Assembly: GCA_938092255.1 (NCBI GenBank)
Contig: CALKHF010000002.1
Coordinates: 1 to 61,965 of the forward strand
DNA: 61,965 nt
Source: an uncultured Flavobacteriales bacterium
GTDB taxonomy: Bacteria; Bacteroidota; Bacteroidia; Flavobacteriales_D; Crocinitomicaceae
Direction: 5' to 3'
A program made the translations under genes and the position numbers. Below the pieces are notes generated by a model. It saw nothing but the letters and a program-made list of their open reading frames with translations. It searched no databases and had not been told where the DNA came from. Below are positions 50,656 to 60,123 of this stretch, in pieces (the stretch's first letter is position 1; each line of letters opens with the position of its first letter).

Positions 50656-50796
50656 ATGAAAACAAGAATTACTACATTACTTATTACCTTATTTACATGT
50701 TCAATCAATGCGCAGAACGTAAACATCCCAGATGTCAACTTTAAAGCTTATTTACTAGGCAATTTAGCCATTAACGAAATAAACGCCTCGGTATGA
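50656..50796 (+). pseudogene. orphan N-terminus of an LRR-type secreted protein (46 codons)
   Basis: Manual translation MKTRITTLLITLFTCSINAQNVNIPDVNFKAYLLGNLAINEINASV*; 'VNIPDxNFKAYLLGN' is the usual opening of Bacteroidetes LRR T9SS proteins. Not in the supplied ORF track. Confidence 0.7.
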
Positions 50797-51314
50797 CAAA
50801 AAAATCACTCTACTTAATATTAATAATTTTAGTTTCTCAATCTTGCCAAACCGTTAAAAATAATGGCGTTTTCACAATCTATTTGGTTAGACATTCAGAA
50901 AAAGATGTATCATTCAATAATTCCGCAGACCCTCCACTCACTCATTGTGGTGAGCAAAGATCAAAAAGTATAAGTAATTTTTTTAAAGATGTCCCTATTG
51001 AAGCAATATACAGTACAAGTTATACCCGTACCAAAAACACAGCTTTTCCTACAGCCAAATCAAAAAGTCTCGAAATACAAGAGTATGATGGAGAAACCCT
51101 CATTGATTTCTCAAAATTATTGCGCAAGTGCAAGCAAGATGCTCTAGTGGTTGGACATAGTAATACCACAGGTGTTTTGGCAGGCCTTCTGGTCGGAGAA
51201 GAAATTGGAGAATTTGATTTGGGCATTTATGATAGAATATACCAGGTGGTTCTTCGTAAAAAAAGAGGGAGGCTTCATTTATTGCATACTTCATTTTCGT
51301 GTAATTCTGAATAA
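50793..51314 (+). CDS. histidine phosphatase superfamily lipoprotein
   Basis: IYLVRHSEKD RHG motif, ALVVGHSNTTGVLAGLLVG second His motif; lipobox LVSQSC. Confidence 0.9.
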   Translation: MTKKSLYLILIILVSQSCQTVKNNGVFTIYLVRHSEKDVSFNNSADPPLTHCGEQRSKSISNFFKDVPIEAIYSTSYTRTKNTAFPTAKSKSLEIQEYDGETLIDFSKLLRKCKQDALVVGHSNTTGVLAGLLVGEEIGEFDLGIYDRIYQVVLRKKRGRLHLLHTSFSCNSE

Positions 51315-51463
51315 GATATACGATCTCCAGCCTTTAAATTCTCTATAAACCGTTTTACTCATTAGAGGAGTATTGAAATCAAAATGCTGTTTTTAATATC
51401 AAACAAACATTTGTACCTTGGGGGCAGATTTAAATAAGTCTAACCAAACCATTTACAACCACT

Positions 51464-54400
51464 ATGAAATTATATTTATCCCTCCTTTTTGCAATTTTTG
51501 CTTACAATTATTCATGTAGTCAGGTTAATATTGACAATTACTCGGTAAATGCCCTAGGACAAGTTCAACTATCAATTCAAGGACAAGTTGGAAAGTATTA
51601 CATATTGCACGCGCAGCACTCTCCAACTTTTAATTGGGCTGTTTCGATGACAATGGGTGTTAATGGGACCATGGTCATCTCTGAACCCAACGGAGCTTAT
51701 CCTGAAGCCAATTATTCCATCACAGAACATGATGTAGCATTCCCAGATGATTATGATGGAGATGGAATAGATGATGTTACAGAATTTAACAACATGCCTA
51801 CTGATGCCCCCATCAACTTTGCGGATCCTGTTGCATTTATTGATGGAGCAACATCCATACCAGATGCTCAAACCTTTATGGATTTGGCAACAATAAATAA
51901 TGTGGGTTGGGCGCCATTTCTGGATGGGCAATTGTATGTAAAGTTCGGAATACTAGATAGAGATACACCTGAACCTAAAGTTTATTTTATCAATAGCAAT
52001 ACATATACAATTCATGCGACCTTTTTCAATTCAATTGGTGCTTCGGTTGTAGGTGATGACAGTTCTGGAGAGATTGTTTTTAATCCCAACGAAATTACTC
52101 CGACTGGAGTTATCGGTACTTATTCATTCAATTTCTCGTTTGGCAACACTTATGATTTTGAGGCTTCTCAAAGAACGTATGAACTATTGGCAGCGAACAT
52201 GCCATTCCTTCAAAATAACATGAACCACTTTATCGGACAGGCCGATGAAAACAATTACCTCAATAACTACGCTGACGGTTTTGTAGGATCTAGAATTGAT
52301 GTGGTTCTAGAAAGTGATGTTTTCGCCGAAATCAATTACATCCCTTTTCATGAAGCAGAAGGATATGGATTCTTTAAACATATGGATGATTTGAACGAAA
52401 CTCCGGGAAGTAGAGACATAGTGCTTTACGATGCATTGCCAAATTCATTGCCACGAGTTGGGGGAATAATGACTTCAGTCATACAAACACCATTATCTCA
52501 CGTAAATTTAAGAGCAATTCAAGACAACGTTCCCAATGCCTACATCTCAGATCCTTTGTCGATTGATTCAATATCAAATCTTTTGGGAAGTTATATTTAT
52601 TATAAAGTTGAAAACGAGACCTTTCAGATACGAGAAGCCACTTTGGAGGAAGTGAATGCTTGGTATGAAGATCTTAGGCCAACTGAACCGCAAATTCCTA
52701 TTCGGGATTTGAGCATAACAGAAATTAAGCCCTTAGACTCAATTGAATTCGAAATGTCTGCAGCTTTTGGAGCTAAATGCTCTAACGTTGCGACAATGAG
52801 ATCTTTTGGATTCCCTGAAAGTACGATTCCTGATGGTTTTGGAATTCCATTTTATTATTATGATGAATTTATGCTTTTCAACAATTTTTATGAAGAGGCA
52901 CAAGTAATGATCGACAATCCAACATTCCAAAATGACATCAACTTTCGGATTGAGAGACTAAAAGATTTTAGAAGAGACATTAAGGATGCACCCATGCCTC
53001 AATGGATTATGGATGATTTACAAGCCATGCATGATGATTTTCCAGAGGGAACAGCTGTAAGGTGTCGATCAAGCACGAATAATGAGGATTTACCTGGATT
53101 TAGTGGAGCCGGTTTGTATACTTCAAAAACACAACATTTGGATGAAGGACACATTTCGAAATCCATTAAGCAAGTTTATGCAAGTATGTGGAATTTTAGA
53201 GCATATGAGGAAAGAGATTTTTACCGTGTTGACCACTTTATGGCAGCTATGGGCGTATTATGTCACCCGAATTTTCAAAATGAAAAATCAAATGGCGTTG
53301 GAATTAGTATTGATCCCATTTATGACACAGAAGGTACGTTTTATTTAAACACCCAAGTAGGAGAATCACTGATTACAAATCCTGACCCGAATTCGGTTCC
53401 TGAAGAGATATTATTATATGAAGACCCGACTCAAGCAGGTGGCTACCTTGTATTGAGATTGTCCAATTTGGTGAATCCAGGAGAACTCGTAATGGACCAA
53501 ATCTATCTAGATCAAATGAGAGATTACCTATCTGTTATTCATGATGAATTTGAAATACTTTATGATGTTGTCGGAGCTGAAGGTTTCGGAATGGATATCG
53601 AGTATAAAGTGACCGCCGAAGACCAATTGGCAATTAAACAAGCGAGACCATGGGTTTCGTTTTGGGCTGATATAAATGGTGATCGGGATTTGGGTGTTAC
53701 AGCTATTGTAGACCCTGTATCATCTTCTGGCCTTGGAAGTAATGAGTTGGTAACTATTAATGTTGCCAATCAAGGATTAAACGACATGAGTGATTTTGAT
53801 ATTGAGTTAATGATTGATGGTCAATCAATTGAAACGATATCAGTTCCTCAAACCATACAGCCTTTTAATGACGCTGACTTTCAGTTTTCAGCACCACAAG
53901 ACTTTTCAACTATTGGAGATTATAATATCATGGCTATTGTGAGTCACGATGATGATGAATATGGCAATAATGATACCCTAAACGTTATGATCAGCAAAGT
54001 TTATGCATTAGATGGTGAACTCTCTATTGGAGAACTCGAGGTGGTTTGTAATGATGAGGTTGAACTTAAGGCCATCATTAACAATGAAGGCGAAACTACT
54101 ATAACTGATGTGGCGATTGAAGTGGTTGTTAATGGCTTAGTCGTTGATGTAATTAATGCTGCGATTGATGTACCTTTCCAGGAACAAGACAAGATAGAAA
54201 TCACCATTAGCAACAACCTACAACAAAGCAATAATAACATCACCCTGAACCTGATAAGTATCAACAATCAAGCTGATGAAAACTTAACAAATAACTCTGC
54301 ATCAACATCTACTACACTTGATTCAGATTATGATTTTATTACGCTCATAATTAACCCTGATGATTATCCTAATGAAACATCCTGGGAAATCATTAATGAA

Positions 54401-55399
54401 AATACAGATAAGCTCGTGTCTTTTGGTTCATTGCCTAATGGCAGTCAATATGTCGAAGACATTTGTATTGATTATAACTCATGCTTTTCTCTATATTTCT
54501 ACGATTCTTATGGAGATGGAATCTGTTGTGCCTACGGAATTGGTGACTTTCAAGTATTAAATTCGTCAGGAGTTCAACTTGTAGTAAACAATGGTGAGTT
54601 TGATTCTGAAGTTGTTGAAGTATTTTGTCCAGATGGAACAGGATGTGAAATTACAGCCACTGTAAACGTATCCCATTCATCCTCAGTCGCTACTAATGAT
54701 GGAACCATCACAATTAATACGAGTTCAGGACTGAGTCCTTTTCAATACAGTATTGATGGTGGACAATCATTTACAACCACAAATACATTCAGTGATTTAG
54801 CTCCTGGAGTTTATAGCATATTCGTGCAAGGTGCTACTGGGTCCTGTTCTTATCAAGAAACTGTGATAATTGAAGCTTGCGAATTAACTACGGTCGAAAT
54901 AATAGCAACCGACGTTCCTTCTGTGGTATCAACAAGTGGTTCGATTGAAATCACTCCTACTTCGGGGCAAGGTCCTTACATGTATAGCATTGATGGAGGA
55001 CAAAACTTTGAATCATCAAATATTTTCACAGACCTACCTGTAGGAACTTACAATGTAGTTGTCATAGATGAATCGAGTATCTGTTTATATGAAGAGAGTG
55101 TTCCTATCGTTGTTGAAGGAGCGGGTATTGATGGAGAGCTTTTAACAAATGGGATCATGCTTTATCCGAATCCAACTAAAAACGATTTTGTAATAGAAAT
55201 CGAATCTGTTTCTGCGCTATCTGAAACTTTGCAAATTGAAACCTATGATAAATTGGGTCGAACAATACAAACAGGATCAATTTCAAAAGATGGCAATGGG
55301 AAAACAACAATTTCTTTAAACGGTTATGTTTCTGGAACTTATTTTATAAAGTGTTTTAATAACTCGTTTGAAAAACATTTTAAAGTGGTGAAGATTTAG
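51464..55399 (+). CDS. secreted T9SS protein with phosphohistidine-swivel-like and PPDK_N/ATP-grasp-like domains (glucan water dikinase-like order), CARDB-like and SprB-like repeats
   Basis: Signal peptide; TPLSHVNLRA (His346); GTAVRCRSSTNNEDLPGFSGAGLYTSKTQ; IKQVYASMWNFRAYEERDFYRVDH; two SprB-like repeats; C-terminal MLYPNPTKNDFVIEIE...GTYFIKCFNNSFEKHFKVVKI. Confidence 0.85.
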   Translation: MKLYLSLLFAIFAYNYSCSQVNIDNYSVNALGQVQLSIQGQVGKYYILHAQHSPTFNWAVSMTMGVNGTMVISEPNGAYPEANYSITEHDVAFPDDYDGDGIDDVTEFNNMPTDAPINFADPVAFIDGATSIPDAQTFMDLATINNVGWAPFLDGQLYVKFGILDRDTPEPKVYFINSNTYTIHATFFNSIGASVVGDDSSGEIVFNPNEITPTGVIGTYSFNFSFGNTYDFEASQRTYELLAANMPFLQNNMNHFIGQADENNYLNNYADGFVGSRIDVVLESDVFAEINYIPFHEAEGYGFFKHMDDLNETPGSRDIVLYDALPNSLPRVGGIMTSVIQTPLSHVNLRAIQDNVPNAYISDPLSIDSISNLLGSYIYYKVENETFQIREATLEEVNAWYEDLRPTEPQIPIRDLSITEIKPLDSIEFEMSAAFGAKCSNVATMRSFGFPESTIPDGFGIPFYYYDEFMLFNNFYEEAQVMIDNPTFQNDINFRIERLKDFRRDIKDAPMPQWIMDDLQAMHDDFPEGTAVRCRSSTNNEDLPGFSGAGLYTSKTQHLDEGHISKSIKQVYASMWNFRAYEERDFYRVDHFMAAMGVLCHPNFQNEKSNGVGISIDPIYDTEGTFYLNTQVGESLITNPDPNSVPEEILLYEDPTQAGGYLVLRLSNLVNPGELVMDQIYLDQMRDYLSVIHDEFEILYDVVGAEGFGMDIEYKVTAEDQLAIKQARPWVSFWADINGDRDLGVTAIVDPVSSSGLGSNELVTINVANQGLNDMSDFDIELMIDGQSIETISVPQTIQPFNDADFQFSAPQDFSTIGDYNIMAIVSHDDDEYGNNDTLNVMISKVYALDGELSIGELEVVCNDEVELKAIINNEGETTITDVAIEVVVNGLVVDVINAAIDVPFQEQDKIEITISNNLQQSNNNITLNLISINNQADENLTNNSASTSTTLDSDYDFITLIINPDDYPNETSWEIINENTDKLVSFGSLPNGSQYVEDICIDYNSCFSLYFYDSYGDGICCAYGIGDFQVLNSSGVQLVVNNGEFDSEVVEVFCPDGTGCEITATVNVSHSSSVATNDGTITINTSSGLSPFQYSIDGGQSFTTTNTFSDLAPGVYSIFVQGATGSCSYQETVIIEACELTTVEIIATDVPSVVSTSGSIEITPTSGQGPYMYSIDGGQNFESSNIFTDLPVGTYNVVVIDESSICLYEESVPIVVEGAGIDGELLTNGIMLYPNPTKNDFVIEIESVSALSETLQIETYDKLGRTIQTGSISKDGNGKTTISLNGYVSGTYFIKCFNNSFEKHFKVVKI

Positions 55400-55570
55400 A
55401 TTTAAAGTTCTTTAAATAATCATTATTGAAATATGAAAAAATCAAATTGGGATTTAAATTGTAACTGCCTAGTAGTTGGGTCTCTCTAATTAAAAAAGTT
55501 TTCTAGCGAAAAGAAGCAATTGGTACTATTAAATTCAATGAGATTAAAAGTCTAAGAATAATTAAAATAC

Positions 55571-56785
55571 ATGAATATTACTCGATTGATTTTTACATTA
55601 TGTATGGTTTGTACATCCTATGCACAAGAAAGTTTAAATATAAACTTAGTTTTTCATTGGGATGACCCCTCTATTCCAGCAGAACCTTTTTATAACCTCA
55701 ATTATAATGAAGTTTGGGGTATTGCCATAAACGGTAGAGAATACGCAATTATAGGATCCTCAATTGGATCACATATTTTTGACGTTACCGATCCAGCCAA
55801 TTCGATAGAGGTTGAATTCATCCCTGGAGCATCAGGTGAAGTAATTCATAGAGACTATCACGATTACCAAGGCTATTTATATATTGTATGTGATGAGGGG
55901 CCTGGAACGCTTCAGATAGCTGATTTAAGCTACCTTCCAGATTCTGCACCAGTTGTATATGATTCAGACGCATTATTTAGCCGTACACATAATATATTTA
56001 TTGATTCACTTAATGGTATTTTGTACAATACCAATGGAGGGGTATATTCTCTAGAAGACCCTGAAAATCCTATTGAAATAGCCAATGTTAATACAGGAAG
56101 TTTATTTGATCATGGACATGACTTATACGTCAGAAATGACACAGCATATTGGCATACAGGACCAACGGGTCTCTTCGTTTTTGATTATTCTTTAGACCAA
56201 GAAAACCCTGCAATGCTCGGGTCACTTTCTTTGGGTGAATACAATCATTCGGGTTGGTTGAATAATGAAGGGAATATATATGTTTTTGCAGAGGAAACGT
56301 TTAATACTGATGTACAGATATGCGATGTAAGCGACTTATCCAATATCGATATTTTATCTTCAGTGAATTCTGGAGGGGGAGCAAACTCAATACCGCATAA
56401 CTTAATTATTAAAGATGATTATTTATTTATTAGCTACTATCACGATGGGTTATACATATTTGATATTTCGAATCCAAGTAATCCTTCATTAGCTGGATTT
56501 TACGATACTGAGCCTGGACCATCTATTCCATATTCTTGGCATGGTGCCTGGGGAGTATATCCCAATTTACCATCTGGTATTGTTTTGATTTCAGATACCC
56601 GACATGGGTTATTCATTTTGGATGTGTCCGAGGCTACTTCTTCCATTAGCGAATTATCTCAGCACCCTAAATCTCTTGTAAAAATTGTAGATGTAATGGG
56701 TCGAGAAATAAATGACGAACCCAACACTCGTATGATCAAAATATACAGCGATGGAAGTAAGCAAAGCGTATTTAGGATTGAGTAA
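55571..56785 (+). CDS. choice-of-anchor-B-like LVIVD-repeat secreted protein
   Basis: Signal peptide; repeats of the form HIFDVTDPANSIEVEFI, FIFDISNPSNPSLAGFYDT, LFILDVSEATSSISEL; HxW...NxxGxxYxxA features. Confidence 0.85.
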   Translation: MNITRLIFTLCMVCTSYAQESLNINLVFHWDDPSIPAEPFYNLNYNEVWGIAINGREYAIIGSSIGSHIFDVTDPANSIEVEFIPGASGEVIHRDYHDYQGYLYIVCDEGPGTLQIADLSYLPDSAPVVYDSDALFSRTHNIFIDSLNGILYNTNGGVYSLEDPENPIEIANVNTGSLFDHGHDLYVRNDTAYWHTGPTGLFVFDYSLDQENPAMLGSLSLGEYNHSGWLNNEGNIYVFAEETFNTDVQICDVSDLSNIDILSSVNSGGGANSIPHNLIIKDDYLFISYYHDGLYIFDISNPSNPSLAGFYDTEPGPSIPYSWHGAWGVYPNLPSGIVLISDTRHGLFILDVSEATSSISELSQHPKSLVKIVDVMGREINDEPNTRMIKIYSDGSKQSVFRIE

Positions 56786-56883
56786 GGAATAGCCTACATT
56801 CATAATGACCTCTTTTGAAGTGAAATCAATTATCTTTAGAAAAAAAATAGTGGGACATTTAATACATCATAAATAACTCGAGT

Positions 56884-57138
56884 ATGACTCATGATTTTTT
56901 AGAAAAAAACTTGTCAAAAACAAACAAAAAGAATCGACCACTAACTGGAATTCAGAAGTTTATGTTTGGCATGATTTGTTGGGGGGTACATACAATGAGT
57001 CAAGTTCGGAGTTTTGAGACCAATGGATTTGACCGAAAACATCTGGAAGCGAAAAAAGCTATACGTATAGGAATGACGGTATACGCCGTGCTAATCACAA
57101 TATTTGTGATATTGGTGCTTTTATTTAAAACCAACTGA
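56884..57138 (+). CDS. small membrane protein of unknown function
   Basis: 84-aa ORF with one C-terminal TM segment (IGMTVYAVLITIFVILVLLF). Confidence 0.5.
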   Translation: MTHDFLEKNLSKTNKKNRPLTGIQKFMFGMICWGVHTMSQVRSFETNGFDRKHLEAKKAIRIGMTVYAVLITIFVILVLLFKTN

Positions 57139-57285
57139 GTTAAATTTAATACAATCTCCTGACCGACCGGTTATTCGTGGAAATTATTTAAATAAAATGA
57201 AGAAGTGTTATACTTTAAGAAATTCATTTCTAAAAAAGCAGCTAACAAAACCTAAATCGTATTTATTCAAAGTTTATCAAGATCG

Positions 57286-57744
57286 TTACAGGATACGAAT
57301 TTCCTCAATTCCGTCTCCCTCTGAAATCTCATCTATGACCTCCAATCCTTCAGTAACTTTTCCAAAACAAGTATGAGCTCCATCTAAATGAGAAGTATTA
57401 CTTCTACTGTGACATACGAAAAATTGTGAGCCTCCAGTATTAGGACCGGCATGAGCCATAGATAAGACACCCCTTTCATGAAATTGATTTCCGCCATTCA
57501 ATTCACAGTCAATTTGATAACCTGGACCACCTGTTCCAGGCATTCCACTTTCACCTTCACGGGTATTTGGGCATCCCCCCTGAATTACAAAGTCTGGAAG
57601 TACTCTATGCCACTTAAGGCCGTCATAATAACCCTCTTTTGCTAATTTGACGAAATTGGCAACCGTGTTCGGTGCATCTTCGGTATAAAACTCGACTTTC
57701 ATGTCTCCTTTACTCGTCTTTATTATTGCCTTCATTGTTTTCAT
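57286..57744 (-). CDS. cyclophilin-type peptidylprolyl isomerase
   Basis: TVANFVKLAKEGYYDGLKWHRVLPDFVIQGGCPNTREGESGMPGTGGPGYQIDCE...SMAHAGPNTGGSQFFV. Confidence 0.96.
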   Translation of the reverse strand: MKTMKAIIKTSKGDMKVEFYTEDAPNTVANFVKLAKEGYYDGLKWHRVLPDFVIQGGCPNTREGESGMPGTGGPGYQIDCELNGGNQFHERGVLSMAHAGPNTGGSQFFVCHSRSNTSHLDGAHTCFGKVTEGLEVIDEISEGDGIEEIRIL

Positions 57745-57814
57745 TTTTGATGAAGTAAAAGTATATTTTTTTTGGAAATTTTAAAACAATGTTGAAAACT
57801 TCGTTGATAAACCT

Positions 57815-58417
57815 ATGAAACCCTCTTTAAATCGACCTAACAGACATATTAACTTTGGTAAAACCAAGGATTATATGAGTATGTTTAGCACACTGATCAA
57901 AAAAAAATTATCTGACAATAAAGTTGCCAACATTTTCATCAACGCCATTTTTGACTGTGTGGATAAAGGTTTTAGTGAGGTTGCCGCTCTAATTAATGAA
58001 GATCCTGTTTTTGTAAAGTCTCCGAATATCAGTGAAAATGCGAGTGGTGAATTTGGTCTAATAATAATTGTAGGGAACCTATCCTTCCTTGAAAGGGTCT
58101 TTGATGCTGAGCAGGCTGCAAATGTTGAAAAACTTATTTTCTCAAAATTGTCCAAGATTTACGAAATGGAAGCTGATGACTTTGAAAACTTAATTCGAAA
58201 ATACCAAAGCTTCATCTCAAGAGTCAATCATCCCTCAAAAAATTGGATTTATGGAATGTCAAAAGCTATATTCCATAAATACAATCTCAATGATTATCAG
58301 GATGAATATTTCAAACGAATGAGATCACCTAATCCATTGTTCCTGAAAAGAATGGATGAAGTTGTTTGTAACTATGTTTGGAATTGGGATGCTTTCTTTA
58401 AGAAATATAGGATATAA
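57815..58417 (+). CDS. conserved-looking protein of unknown function (200 aa)
   Basis: Long uninterrupted ORF, ATG start, soluble composition; no recognised family. Confidence 0.6.
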   Translation: MKPSLNRPNRHINFGKTKDYMSMFSTLIKKKLSDNKVANIFINAIFDCVDKGFSEVAALINEDPVFVKSPNISENASGEFGLIIIVGNLSFLERVFDAEQAANVEKLIFSKLSKIYEMEADDFENLIRKYQSFISRVNHPSKNWIYGMSKAIFHKYNLNDYQDEYFKRMRSPNPLFLKRMDEVVCNYVWNWDAFFKKYRI

Positions 58418-58577
58418 CTCTTTAGACTTTCTTTAATCTTTACTTAGGTCGTATACTTATATCTATTCTTTTGGATTCGATCATTCCGATTTGCATCTGA
58501 ATTATGATTTTGTTATTCACAAAAAAACGAAACCAAAAAGCATTAATCTCGTTTGATAAAAAACGAACCAATAAATA

Positions 58578-59474
58578 ATGAGAAATAAATTCAACACCGC
58601 ATTTATAATGCTTTTATTCACGGCATTTCAAGGCCTTGCTTCAGAGCTAGATACCCGTATGGAATATGTTGAAAATTATAGTCCCTACGCCATTCAAAAC
58701 ATGAGAATGTATAAAATTCCAGCAAGCATTACATTGGCACAAGGGATTTTGGAATCTGGTTCAGGTAATTCAGAACTCGCAAGAAAATCCAACAATCATT
58801 TCGGTATTAAATGCGGATCAAATTGGACGGGAGGAAAAACATACCACGATGACGATGCTGAAAACGAGTGTTTCAGAACCTACAAAACCGTATTAGATTC
58901 CTACAACGATCACAGCGAATTTTTAACCAAGAACAAACGATACAGCAATCTTTTTATCTTAAAAATAGATGACTACAAATCTTGGGCAAAAGGACTTAGT
59001 AAAGCAGGATATGCGACCAATCCTAATTATGCAAGTCGTCTTATTACCATTATTGAAGAACTTAAGCTTTATTCTTATGATGAGGAAATAAAAACTCCTA
59101 AACCGATAGTAGAGTTTATCAGTTCTCATAGTCAAGATATATTATCCGTAAATAATTTAAAGATCGTCAAAGCAAAAGAAGGTGATACCTACTATAAATT
59201 GGCTAGAAAGTTTGGCCTCACTCTAAGACAGATTCATAAATATAACAACACAAAACGGTTCAACCAAGAAATACTAAAAGTCGATGATATCGTATACTTG
59301 GAGCCCAAAAGATTCAGATCAAAAAAAAATAAGTCAATTGTTTTAACAAAAAATTCAAGCCCCACAAAAATATCACAAATGCAAGGCATTCGATTAAATT
59401 CATTGATGAGAAAGAATCATTTTTCTTCTCCGGATGAACAACTACGGAAAGGAGAGAAGGTATTCCTACGTTAG
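58578..59474 (+). CDS. glucosaminidase (N-acetylmuramidase-like) with LysM domain
   Basis: IPASITLAQGILESGSGNSELARKSNNHFGIKCG and LysM VKAKEGDTYYKLARKFGLTLRQIHKYNN. Confidence 0.93.
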   Translation: MRNKFNTAFIMLLFTAFQGLASELDTRMEYVENYSPYAIQNMRMYKIPASITLAQGILESGSGNSELARKSNNHFGIKCGSNWTGGKTYHDDDAENECFRTYKTVLDSYNDHSEFLTKNKRYSNLFILKIDDYKSWAKGLSKAGYATNPNYASRLITIIEELKLYSYDEEIKTPKPIVEFISSHSQDILSVNNLKIVKAKEGDTYYKLARKFGLTLRQIHKYNNTKRFNQEILKVDDIVYLEPKRFRSKKNKSIVLTKNSSPTKISQMQGIRLNSLMRKNHFSSPDEQLRKGEKVFLR

Positions 59475-59510
59475 ACAGAGGTCTTCAGGAATTTGTTTGT
59501 TGTTTGTTTT

Positions 59511-59534
59511 AAAGCCCCATGTTATGGGGCTTTA
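59511..59534 (+). terminator. intrinsic terminator after the glucosaminidase gene
   Basis: aaaGCCCCATgttATGGGGCttta hairpin followed by T-rich sequence. Confidence 0.75.
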
Positions 59535-59625
59535 TTCGTTAAGATGTCTTGACATTTAAACAGCGAATCATTATATGTACTTAAGAATTTAAAGATTAGA
59601 ATCTTATTTGTAAATTCGCCCCTCA

Positions 59626-60123
59626 ATGAAGCAAATTATCACACTCATTATTTTAAGTTTTCATGCAATCACCTATTCCCATGAAACGTATTTTGCATTT
59701 GCAGAAATGGAATATAATGATGAATGTTCGTGCCTTGAAATCAGTATTAAAATTTCGTCACATGACTTAAACTCGATTGCTGAAAATAAAATTGAAGATT
59801 TTCGAAGTCTCGAAATCGCTTTGAACGATAAAATACAGAACACTGAAATTGTAGAAAATATTCTTCTTCAGGGGTTTCAAATTTCGCAACACCAAAAATT
59901 TACTCAATTATTTTACGAGGGGCATGAACTAAATAACGATGGGAATTGTTATTTCTTTTTTAGGAGCGAAGAAATTGACAATGAGTCAATTAATGTTCGC
60001 TTCGATTTATTTATGAGTACCTATACTGAGCAACAAAACAAGTTAATATATAGGAATAGCAGAGAATCAAATGAAACATACTATTTCTTTGTTTTTAGGC
60101 GACAAACAGATATAAAATTATGA
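59626..60123 (+). CDS. DUF6702-like exported protein
   Basis: Signal peptide and HETYFAFAEMEYNDECSCLEISIKISSHDLNSI; neighbour of an M1 peptidase as often seen for this family. Confidence 0.55.
   Translation: MKQIITLIILSFHAITYSHETYFAFAEMEYNDECSCLEISIKISSHDLNSIAENKIEDFRSLEIALNDKIQNTEIVENILLQGFQISQHQKFTQLFYEGHELNNDGNCYFFFRSEEIDNESINVRFDLFMSTYTEQQNKLIYRNSRESNETYYFFVFRRQTDIKL

Noticed and set aside
57162-57176. ACCGACCGGTTATT, resembling half of a TetR-family operator
   Set aside because: Palindrome is not completed and no regulator gene is adjacent; too weak.
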